Below, in pieces: positions 1-5,736 of a stretch of DNA of 12,139 nucleotides (the first letter of the stretch is position 1; each line of letters begins with the position of its first letter). The position numbers and the translations under genes are program-made. The stretch covers positions 1 to 12,139 of the forward strand of contig CAZJAH010000059.1 of assembly GCA_964544155.1 (NCBI GenBank), in the 5' to 3' direction. The notes beneath the pieces are model-generated. The model saw only the letters and a program-made list of their open reading frames with translations. It was not told the origin of the DNA and searched no databases. Source of the DNA: CAZJAH01 sp964544155 (GTDB lineage: Bacteria > Bacteroidota > Ignavibacteria > Kapaibacteriales > UBA2268).

Positions 1-55
1 AAGAAACTGACCGGAATAATTTGCTTATGTTTTCAAAACGTGGTGGCCCGGGCGC
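1..55. repeat. 55-bp perfect direct repeat, copy 1
   Basis: Bases 1-55 are identical to 155-209, a period of 154 bp. The unit begins AAGAAACTGACCGG and ends with the GC-rich core GTGGTGGCCCGGGCGC. After the identical part, similarity continues at a lower level through a GGTAACCT segment (72-79 against 221-228) into the hairpin pair. The left end of this copy coincides with the window edge. Confidence 0.9.
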
Positions 56-91
56 TCCCGCCTGTGCAAATGGTAACCTCCTGCTCCCGTT

Positions 92-160
92 CGCACCCCA
101 TCGTCCGAAACCGGCTCTGCGAGCCGTTTCCGGCCACTTCCCCTCGGAGAGGGGAAGAAA
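92..160. repeat. Paired-hairpin repeat element, copy A
   Basis: A 69-bp element with two hairpins in series. The first pairs GGCTC with GAGCC around a TGC loop near 113-125, and extends with one bulged C to about ten pairs. The second pairs TTCCCCTC (138-145) with GAGGGGAA (149-156) around a 3-nt loop. There is no T-run after either hairpin, so it does not look like an ordinary intrinsic terminator. The same element recurs at 500-568 with two mismatches. Confidence 0.8.
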
Positions 161-209
161 CTGACCGGAATAATTTGCTTATGTTTTCAAAACGTGGTGG
201 CCCGGGCGC
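155..209. repeat. 55-bp perfect direct repeat, copy 2
   Basis: Identical over all 55 bases to 1-55. It begins inside the tail of the preceding hairpin (GAGGGGAA ends at 156), so hairpin and repeat belong to one unit. Perfect identity suggests recent duplication or homogenisation. Confidence 0.9.
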
Positions 210-231
210 CAGCGCCTGCGCATGTGGTAAC

Positions 232-300
232 CTGATCCTCCGGTCGCACCACCCCGTCACGCTTTCAGCGTGCCACCCCTCCTCGGCGAGGAGGGGAAAC
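232..300. repeat. Paired-hairpin repeat element, variant copy B
   Basis: This element occupies the same place in the repeat unit as copy A and has the same two-hairpin design, but with different stem sequences. The first stem is CACGCT (258-263) with AGCGTG (267-272) around TTC. The second is CCCCTCCTC (276-284) with GAGGAGGGG (288-296) around GGC. Flanking words (CGCACC before, GCCAC between, GGGGAA after) are shared with copy A. Conserved pairing despite different stem sequence suggests selection on structure. Confidence 0.75.
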
Positions 301-355
301 TGATCGGAATTAATTTCTAATGAATTTAAAACGTGGTGGCCCGGGCGCTCTCGCC
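297..355. repeat. Direct repeat, degenerate copy 3
   Basis: This copy follows the hairpin at 276-296. It keeps the order of the unit: an AACTGATCGG start, an AT-rich middle, then the conserved core AAAACGTGGTGGCCCGGGCG (328-347) and a CGCCTG. Several substitutions and small indels fall in the AT-rich middle. After about 356 the similarity to the unit ends and a different repeat family begins. Confidence 0.75.
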
Positions 356-370
356 TGAGTAATTGTCTTG

Positions 371-457
371 AACAGGATTTACTTGATTAAAGGATTGACA
401 GGATGGGAGATGCCGCAAAGCCAGCCCGGAGCGTCATCCTGAGCAACGCGAAGAATC
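371..457. repeat. Two short motifs resembling dispersed repeats
   Basis: Bases 371-407 contain three spaced AGGAT/GGAT words (AACAGGATTT, AAGGATTGACAGGATG), resembling the AGGATTNACAGGAT-type repeats often seen between genes in environmental genomes. Bases 433-457 read GTCATCCTGAGC followed by GAAGAATC, which resembles another very widespread dispersed motif (GTCATCCTGAGCGAAGCGAAGGATC type, differing at a few bases). The resemblance is from memory; only one copy of each is present in this window. Confidence 0.5.
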
Positions 458-499
458 CAAGGAAGGCCTGCGCGGAGGCAAGGGCCTTGATCTCTCGAC

Positions 500-568
500 C
501 GCACCCCATCGTCCGAAACCGGCTCTGCGAGCCGTTCCCGGCCACTTCCCCTCGGTGAGGGGAAGAAA
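500..568. repeat. Paired-hairpin repeat element, copy C
   Basis: Matches 92-160 at all but two positions. One change lies in the loop of the second hairpin (GGA to GGT) and one weakens the outer part of the first stem. The second hairpin pairs 546-553 with 557-564. It stands alone here, without the 55-bp direct repeat that accompanies the copies further left, so the hairpin pair can exist as an independent unit. It is the nearest structured element downstream of motA (stop at 633) and may stabilise the 3' end of the operon mRNA, although no T-run follows it on the minus strand. Confidence 0.8.
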
Positions 569-632
569 ATGGGATAAACAAAATAGCGAAAAGAAAGATA
601 AACCCTTATTGCAGTGGAATTGCCGCATGTAA

Positions 633-1508
633 CTATCCGCCTTGTTTGGCTTCTTCGGATTCTTCGGCCGGGGCTTTGCTGCCATTTCCTGAGGATGGGC
701 TTTCGTTTGTTTTTAGGGTTTGGAATCGGGCTTTCTGATTCCTGAGGATTTCCCTCTGCCGGTAGAGCGGGAGCGCACTAATAAGCCTGGAGCGGATCAC
801 GGTTGGGGTTTCGCCAAGCTGAACGGCGTAAACGCCTTCAAGCATGACTTCCATGAGCTGCATTTCGCTGTCATGCAGTGTTCTGAGCTTGTCCGCCAGC
901 GGCAGCCAAAGTATATTAGCCAGAAGAATACCCCACATGGTGGCAATAAATGCTGAAGCAATGTGATGAATAAGCACCTCGGGGTCGCTGCCGGCAGATG
1001 CCAATACAGATATAAGGCCCATCACCGTACCGATGATACCGAATGTTGGCGAGTAGCCGCCGAGCTTTTCGAATAGGCCGATATTTGAATTATGCCTTTC
1101 TTCCAGGTGGTGCATTTCATTGTGGGCAATATTCTGCAGTACCTGCGGATCGGCTCCGTCTATGCATATTTCGAATAATTTTTTGAGATAAGGGTGCTTA
1201 AGTTTGTCGAGCCTGCTTTCAAGCGATAGTATACCTTCTCTTCGCGCGTATGTCGAGTATTCTACGATCTGCTTGATAATTGTTTCGATGTCATATTTTT
1301 TAGGACTGACGGCTACCCTGAAAAGTGCAGGTATTTTTGACATTTGCCTAAAAGAAGTGCCTGCCAGCCCCGCGGCCAGTGTACCACCGATCACTATAGT
1401 CATGGCGGGCAGCATGAATAATGTATCAAGCGTGCCGCCTTCCCACAGGAATGCGCCAAAAATAGCGATTATTCCGGCAATTATGCCGGTTAATGTACTG
1501 GCTTTCAT
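633..1508 (-). CDS. motA: Flagellar stator protein MotA
   Basis: MotA forms, with MotB, the ion-conducting stator in the inner membrane that drives rotor rotation. The 291-residue product shows the family layout: two N-terminal membrane segments (about 5-22 and 31-50), a cytoplasmic loop with the conserved YARREGILSLE block (87-97) that carries the charged residues facing FliG, then two more membrane segments (about 153-173 and 184-204). The two functional prolines are present in YSPTFGIIGTVMGLI (Pro154) and WLPLADKL (Pro203). The tail after about 265 is Ser/Gly/Glu-rich and looks disordered. The start lies 18 nt after the flgL stop and has only a weak ribosome binding site, so translation may depend on coupling. 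No motB follows: repeats begin immediately downstream. Whether the coupling ion is H+ or Na+ cannot be decided without MotB. Confidence 0.93.
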   Translation of the reverse strand: MKASTLTGIIAGIIAIFGAFLWEGGTLDTLFMLPAMTIVIGGTLAAGLAGTSFRQMSKIPALFRVAVSPKKYDIETIIKQIVEYSTYARREGILSLESRLDKLKHPYLKKLFEICIDGADPQVLQNIAHNEMHHLEERHNSNIGLFEKLGGYSPTFGIIGTVMGLISVLASAGSDPEVLIHHIASAFIATMWGILLANILWLPLADKLRTLHDSEMQLMEVMLEGVYAVQLGETPTVIRSRLISALPLYRQREILRNQKARFQTLKTNESPSSGNGSKAPAEESEEAKQGG

Positions 1509-1526
1509 CAGGCTAATTTAAATTAA

Positions 1527-2522
1527 CTATCTCAGAAAATCAAATAATGTCGTTTGTATAAGCCGCGGGCCTATCGACAGAGAATACTCAAGAGCCATTT
1601 CTTCCTGCTTGAGATTTATTGCAGTTTTGGCAACATCGGTATCTTCTTTCTGGCTTCTGAACGAGTCCAGGCGCAGGTTTTCTGAAGTCACCAAATTCCT
1701 GAGGCTTTCCAGCCTTTGTATCTTTGATCCGTTCTTCGCCCCGGCTTTATACATAGTATCGGCATAAACCGCTAATTCTTGTTGGTATTTATCTAATTTT
1801 CCGAGATCTACCGTCGAAAAAACATCACCTTTTTGCCTGGTAGTGCCATCGGGATTGTAAGTCATTAAATTATAAAGATTTATCAAAGGCTCAAAAAAGC
1901 TGTTTCCGTTCTCTCCGAAAAGATCCTGTGCCTTTGTGTTTACGACTTCGGTCGATCCCTGGTCTTTTTCGATTATCCGATCGTTCATATTTCCCTGAAA
2001 AACAACCTGCAGGCCAGACCTGTTATCATCCGTGGGCGCGATTTCAACTAATTCAAAAGGAAAATTCGTCTGAGCCGGGGCCTGAGGTTCAATTGAATCA
2101 GGCGTTGTTTTTGTACCTGAAAACAGGAATTTACCGTCAAAATCGCTGTTTGCCAGCCTGATTATATCTTCCATGATACCTTTAACATACTGGCCAAGTG
2201 TGTAAAGATTGCCCGTATTTCCGGTCTGAGTTCCATCAATGGCAAGCTGGCGCAGTTCGGTTACCTTACCGGCGATAGCTTCTATCTGCTCATCCGCTTC
2301 GTATAGCTCATGAACGGCGGTATTCATTATTTCTATATGTTTGTCGTTTTCGCTCTGTTTTTGCCTGATCTGCTTAATATTTATCAGCCGGGCGGGGTCA
2401 TCCGAAATACTGACTATATCTTTGCCTGAATGAAAGCGTGTTTCTTCCTTGTATTTTCTTTCCTGAATATCCGCCAGATTTCTCTGGTATGGGATATATG
2501 CCGATTTGTTGGTTATCCTCAT
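1527..2522 (-). CDS. flgL: Flagellar hook-associated protein 3 (FlgL)
   Basis: FlgL is the second junction protein between hook and filament, exported through the flagellar type III apparatus. The 331-residue product begins with MRITNKSAYI and carries the flagellin-like N-terminal block with SGKDIVSISDDPARL (32-46), where flagellins and FlgL have SGKRI...DDP. It ends with the coiled-coil C-terminal block MALEYSLSIGPRLIQTTLFDFLR, the classic FlgL ending. The middle (about 140-225) is the variable surface domain. Length is close to the usual 300-330. The start is well supported by GGGAG seven bases upstream; that site overlaps the flgK stop codon (TAAGGGAG), so the two genes are tightly coupled with an 11-nt gap. 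Confidence 0.95.
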   Translation of the reverse strand: MRITNKSAYIPYQRNLADIQERKYKEETRFHSGKDIVSISDDPARLINIKQIRQKQSENDKHIEIMNTAVHELYEADEQIEAIAGKVTELRQLAIDGTQTGNTGNLYTLGQYVKGIMEDIIRLANSDFDGKFLFSGTKTTPDSIEPQAPAQTNFPFELVEIAPTDDNRSGLQVVFQGNMNDRIIEKDQGSTEVVNTKAQDLFGENGNSFFEPLINLYNLMTYNPDGTTRQKGDVFSTVDLGKLDKYQQELAVYADTMYKAGAKNGSKIQRLESLRNLVTSENLRLDSFRSQKEDTDVAKTAINLKQEEMALEYSLSIGPRLIQTTLFDFLR

Positions 2523-2533
2523 AATTTTCTCCC

Positions 2534-3964
2534 TTAACGGCCAAGATTTACAATAGTTCCAAGTATCTCATTTGTGATGTTTACTACCCGTGATGAAGCC
2601 TCAAATGCCTTTTGGAATTTTATCAGATTTACTGCTTCTTCATCAAGGTTTACTCCCATTATTGATTCCCGCTGGCTTTCGAGCTGGCCCGACACCAGCC
2701 CCATGGTTTTTACCCCCGATTCGGCGTCGGCCTTCATTTTGCCGATTTTGCCTACCATATTTGTGTAATAGCCGGCAGGAGTTTCATTATTAAGGAAACC
2801 GGTATCGCTGATTATGGCGGCTATCTGCCTGGCTATGTCGTTATTGCCCGGTTCGCCGGTAACTGAAGCAAGAGGCAGATCCCGTGCAGACAGAAGAACA
2901 TCATCCGAAACACTGATATTCTCAGCAGTTATATTTCCCAGAGCGGGCTCAAAGAAGTTCCTTCCGGGTGGAACAGCTCCGGTATCGTCGAGGCCGTATC
3001 CCGTTGAAATTATCGCGTTCACTTCATTGGCGAGAGCGGCGGCAAGATCGTTTATCTTCGTGGCAACGCTGTATTCGCCGCTGCTATCCAGGCCGTCAAG
3101 GGTAACGTTGTAATGCTTCAGCAGGCTTTTCAGCTCGCCGTGCATTGGATTAAGAATAACTTCCCCGTTAGTGGCTGAAGCGGCAAGCTGTATGCTCTTT
3201 TCACCTGTACCTGAATCAACGCTTTCCATTATGCTAAGCTCAGAGTGGTTCTTCCCGGAAACGATATTTATCCCTTCCATGTGCACATTCAATGATCCGT
3301 CCTTCTCTTCGGAAATGGTAACATTTCCCAACTTCGAGAGTTCTTCCAAAGCCAGCGCCCTTTCGTCAATATATGTCTGTGCTTTATTGCTAGAAGCGCT
3401 AATCCGCGAAATATTATCATTTAATCCGGCTATTTTTTTAATCAGAGCGTTGGCGTTATCCACCCGCACTTTAAGGTCCGCGAGGACATCATCCCTGGTC
3501 TGGCTTATCTGCCGGGAAGTAATGTTAAAGCGCTCGGCCATGGTTTTGGCCAGCTCGATGGTATGCTCCCTGTAACCAATATCTTCGGGCTTGCTCGATA
3601 GGTCATTAAAGCTTTGGAGAAATTCATTCACTACATTATTCAGGCCGAGTTCTGAAGGTTCCGCAAGGATCGATTCGAGCTTTGTTAATATTTCGGTATC
3701 GGCCTCATAGCCGCTAAGCCTTGATTGGTTCAGCCTGATCTCGCGGTCATAGAATTCCTGCCTGAAGCCGCGCATGGCGTCGGCTATAACGCCTGTACCC
3801 ATAAAATGCCCTCCGGTTTTGTGAGGGTCGGTTTCTGATAGCCGAGCGTTTCTGCGGGAATAGCCCGGCGTATTGACGTTAGCAATGTTATTGCTGGTAG
3901 CGTCGAGTCCAAATTTCTGTGCCAGTAATGCTCTTTTCCCTATTTCGAGAGATGATAAGCCCAT
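2534..3964 (-). CDS. flgK: Flagellar hook-associated protein 1 (FlgK)
   Basis: FlgK is the first hook-filament junction protein. The 476-residue product has the N-terminal rod/hook-type helix with LDATSNNIANVNTPGYSRR (20-38) and the C-terminal block VNLDEEAVNLIKFQKAFEASSRVVNITNEILGT (about 439-471), which is diagnostic of FlgK. Predicted coiled-coil helices run from about 75 to 205, with a beta-rich variable centre after that. It is somewhat shorter than the enterobacterial protein (about 550), consistent with a smaller central domain. The start is the only ATG that keeps the full N-terminal helix. It has no clear Shine-Dalgarno sequence and follows a 33-nt AT-rich gap, unlike flgL. Its export chaperone, FlgN, is encoded two genes upstream. 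Confidence 0.95.
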   Translation of the reverse strand: MGLSSLEIGKRALLAQKFGLDATSNNIANVNTPGYSRRNARLSETDPHKTGGHFMGTGVIADAMRGFRQEFYDREIRLNQSRLSGYEADTEILTKLESILAEPSELGLNNVVNEFLQSFNDLSSKPEDIGYREHTIELAKTMAERFNITSRQISQTRDDVLADLKVRVDNANALIKKIAGLNDNISRISASSNKAQTYIDERALALEELSKLGNVTISEEKDGSLNVHMEGINIVSGKNHSELSIMESVDSGTGEKSIQLAASATNGEVILNPMHGELKSLLKHYNVTLDGLDSSGEYSVATKINDLAAALANEVNAIISTGYGLDDTGAVPPGRNFFEPALGNITAENISVSDDVLLSARDLPLASVTGEPGNNDIARQIAAIISDTGFLNNETPAGYYTNMVGKIGKMKADAESGVKTMGLVSGQLESQRESIMGVNLDEEAVNLIKFQKAFEASSRVVNITNEILGTIVNLGR

Positions 3965-3997
3965 AATAACCGTTTTTTAAACTATAAATAATTTTCA

Positions 3998-4351
3998 TTA
4001 TTGAGAAAAAATCTTCTTTTCCGTGTTGAGCCTGTCGTTTATCAGATCTACCAACTCAATGAGTTCTCTGGTATCGGCGAGCTTGAGCCTTCTGATAAGT
4101 TCCAGCTTATCCCTGCATATTTGCAGGTTGTGGGATGCTTTGATGTATGCTTTCAGCTTATCCATTCTTTTGCCGGTGCGCAAAGTTTCTTCAACTTCAA
4201 CAGGTATAAGTTCCATACAATCAAAGAGAGTATCCTTAATTTCGTAAAATTCATTCTTTGGCAGATTTATCACAATATTTTCTACTTTATTAGCCAGTTC
4301 AGCTGATATCTGCCATATTTCAGTTTCCTTGATGCTTCTCGGATTACTCAT
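3998..4351 (-). CDS. Four-helix-bundle protein in flagellar operon
   Basis: This 117-residue, charged, all-helical protein has no standard flagellar name that I recognise. Its pattern resembles the four-helix-bundle family that includes the 23S rRNA intervening-sequence protein and the Avd protein of diversity-generating retroelements: an EIW near the start (11-13), LPKNEFYEIKDTL (30-42), an IPVEVEE (49-55) where the family usually has IPxNIAEG, then a long helix AYIKASHNLQICRDKLELI (68-86) and a final helix ending INDRLN. The usual glycine of that third block is missing, so it is a divergent member. It has a good ribosome binding site (TAAGGAAA, overlapping the flgN stop) and sits between flgN and flgK, the chaperone and its client. 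A role in export, chaperoning or regulation of FlgK/FlgL is my inference. No rRNA or reverse transcriptase gene is nearby. Confidence 0.7.
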   Translation of the reverse strand: MSNPRSIKETEIWQISAELANKVENIVINLPKNEFYEIKDTLFDCMELIPVEVEETLRTGKRMDKLKAYIKASHNLQICRDKLELIRRLKLADTRELIELVDLINDRLNTEKKIFSQ

Positions 4352-4359
4352 TATTTTCC

Positions 4360-4797
4360 TTAGATTCTAACATTACATACATTCTGCCTTCCGTTTGTGA
4401 ACAGGGAGAGCGCTTCGGCAACTCCTGATCGGGCGCGGTTAGCCAGTACCCTGTTCGATGTATTCAGATCCTGAAGCCTGTCCAGCAGGTTCTTAAGTTT
4501 TTTTCTCAGAATTTTTACTTCCATAAGCTCATCGCCCTCGAAGTATTTTTCGAGCTGCGAAAGCCTTATATCAGCCGCTGCTGCACGGCCGCAGCCAAGC
4601 TTGCTCATAAGGAACCTAATCCTTTTATCTTCCGATTCCCTTAAACTGTTAGCGACTGCTTCCTGAAATTTTGATACTTCCTCGAGCATTCGCATATCGA
4701 ATTTAACCAGAGCGATCTGCTGCTTGGCGGCGAGTTCCACCAGCTCGGATAAGAGGTGTTCTTCGTGTTTAAGAAAATTCATTAGTTTATCAAGCAT
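4360..4797 (-). CDS. flgN: FlgN-like flagellar export chaperone
   Basis: FlgN chaperones bind FlgK and FlgL in the cytoplasm and deliver them to the export gate. The 145-residue product is almost entirely helical with heptad-like leucines. It shows the family features: an N-terminal helix with LLSELVELAAKQQIALVKFDMRMLEEV (15-41) and a C-terminal helix LKNLLDRLQDLNTSNRVLANRA (101-122), which in FlgN leads to the client-binding end. Length matches the family (about 140-160). Identification rests on this pattern and on its place between flgJ and flgK, since FlgN sequences are poorly conserved. A purine-rich GGGGGAGA lies about nine bases before the ATG. FlgM, normally encoded just upstream of flgN, is absent: the gap to flgJ is only 29 nt. 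Confidence 0.8.
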   Translation of the reverse strand: MLDKLMNFLKHEEHLLSELVELAAKQQIALVKFDMRMLEEVSKFQEAVANSLRESEDKRIRFLMSKLGCGRAAAADIRLSQLEKYFEGDELMEVKILRKKLKNLLDRLQDLNTSNRVLANRARSGVAEALSLFTNGRQNVCNVRI

Positions 4798-4822
4798 TAT
4801 TCAATCTCCCCCTAAATGCGAC

Positions 4823-4837
4823 GCGGTTAAAAACCGC
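4823..4837 (-). promoter_or_regulatory. Small hairpin over the flgJ stop codon
   Basis: GCGGTT (4823-4828) pairs with AACCGC (4832-4837) around a 3-nt loop, and the flgJ stop codon (4827-4829) falls in the stem and loop. It is a compact six-pair stem without a U-tract after it, so a termination role is doubtful. It resembles the flgF hairpin only in position. Confidence 0.35.
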
Positions 4838-5726
4838 CAAAATTATCTATGTATTTCCGGACTTTTTTTACGTATGCCTTGGTTTCCTTAAAAGGCGGTA
4901 CTCCGCCGTATTTATCCACATTGCCCGGGCCCGCGTTATAGGCGGCAAGGGCAAGTTCTAAGTTGTTATTATATTTATCAAGCATCATTTTCAGGTATTT
5001 GGTACCTCCTTCAATATTCTCACCGGGATTCCAGGAATTGCTCACTCCCAAATCCTTCGCGGTGCCGTCCATAAGCTGCATTAATCCTTTGGCTCCGGCG
5101 TGAGATTTAGCGTTTGGCTGCCCTGCCGATTCAACTGTAATAACCGCCTTAATGAGTGAATCGGGCACTCCGTACTTTTGTGCTGCGTTTCCGATAAAAT
5201 TCCCGTAATTGCCCAGCCGGTTATTCATTTTTTCAAGGAAACTGCCCCCTGGCAGGCTATTGTTTATTTTTTCCTGCAAATTATTATCAAGTCTTCTTTT
5301 TATGCCGGGTGTGGTTTCATTTTTTGCCGGTTTGCCAGGAATCTGAATTTCCCTGTAGTTAGGCATATCCTTTTGCCCGGTAAGGTTTTCATAAATCATT
5401 TTCGCGATACCTATACCACCGCCTGCTTTTGCCATTTCATCTGAAAACATCATATTGGTATAGCCTTCCAGAGTATCAGCTCCAAATGTCATACCCGAAG
5501 AATTTTCTTTGCTGCTGAGCAATCCGTTTTTCATTTCTTTCATCAAAGTATTAATGAAGATAGATTCAAATCCGCGGGCTGCTTCCGCGAATTGAGCCTT
5601 TTTTTCATCGGATAGTTCTGCTCCACTGCCGGCCGGCCTGATATTCTTTATCGAATTGATCTTGTCGGCTGCATTGTTGCTGCCTATCTGAATTTCCGGT
5701 ATTTTATCTATTGTTAAAAAGCCCAT
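4827..5726 (-). CDS. flgJ: FlgJ: rod-binding domain fused to SLT lytic transglycosylase
   Basis: This bifunctional periplasmic protein caps the growing rod and opens the peptidoglycan for it. The 299-residue product has an N-terminal FlgJ rod-binding domain at about 40-115 (FESIFINTLMKEM and GGGIGIAKMIYENL). A low-complexity linker (118-165) follows, then a C-terminal soluble-lytic-transglycosylase domain (about 175-290). That domain shows the catalytic glutamate Glu199 in ITVESAGQPNA, the GAKGLMQLM motif (211-219) and AAYNAGPGNVDKYGG (261-275), all signatures of the SLT/GH23 fold. Salmonella-type FlgJ instead carries a GH73 glucosaminidase domain. There is no signal peptide, as expected for a type III-exported FlgJ. 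The start follows flgI by 10 nt in an AT-only stretch with no Shine-Dalgarno sequence. A small hairpin spans the stop codon. Confidence 0.93.
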   Translation of the reverse strand: MGFLTIDKIPEIQIGSNNAADKINSIKNIRPAGSGAELSDEKKAQFAEAARGFESIFINTLMKEMKNGLLSSKENSSGMTFGADTLEGYTNMMFSDEMAKAGGGIGIAKMIYENLTGQKDMPNYREIQIPGKPAKNETTPGIKRRLDNNLQEKINNSLPGGSFLEKMNNRLGNYGNFIGNAAQKYGVPDSLIKAVITVESAGQPNAKSHAGAKGLMQLMDGTAKDLGVSNSWNPGENIEGGTKYLKMMLDKYNNNLELALAAYNAGPGNVDKYGGVPPFKETKAYVKKVRKYIDNFGGF

Positions 5727-5736
5727 AATTTATATA

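Larger units (their letters stand above)
1..632. repeat. Intergenic repeat mosaic, no gene
   Basis: This gene-free block lies downstream of motA and is visibly richer in GC than the operon beside it. It holds a tandem-like unit of about 140-154 bp seen in two full copies and a third partial, degenerate copy, each with two hairpins; a further isolated copy of the hairpin pair near 500-568; and two short motifs that resemble dispersed repeats (371-407 and 433-457). Open frames here are accidental: the same peptide fragment recurs on the minus strand because the repeat recurs, and none has a convincing ribosome binding site. The array starts at the first base, so it probably continues to the left. 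Confidence 0.85.

Noticed and set aside
1..355. CRISPR-like regular repeats.
   Set aside because: The unit is about 150 bp with similar sequence throughout, not short identical repeats separated by unique 30-40 bp spacers, and no cas gene is present.
500..568. Intrinsic terminator for the motA end of the operon.
   Set aside because: The hairpins are strong but no T-run follows on the minus strand, and identical elements occur away from gene ends.
33..581. Minus-strand open frames in the repeat region with a recurring peptide (RGEVAGNGSQSRFRTMG).
   Set aside because: The peptide recurs only because the DNA repeat recurs; there are no ribosome binding sites, domains or consistent boundaries.
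3697..3723. Sigma-28-like site inside flgK on the minus strand (GCCGATAC with a 5-of-8 -35).
   Set aside because: It lies within coding sequence (Glu-Ala-Asp-Thr codons) more than 1 kb upstream of flgL, with no gene start nearby; likely chance.
3998..4351. Calling the 117-residue gene flgM or a second flgN.
   Set aside because: It lacks the C-terminal FlgM sigma-binding pattern and the FlgN helix pattern; the EIW, LPKNEFY and KASHNLQICRDKLELI blocks fit the four-helix-bundle family better.
3998..4351. A diversity-generating retroelement, suggested by the Avd-like fold.
   Set aside because: No reverse transcriptase, template repeat or variable repeat is seen in the window.
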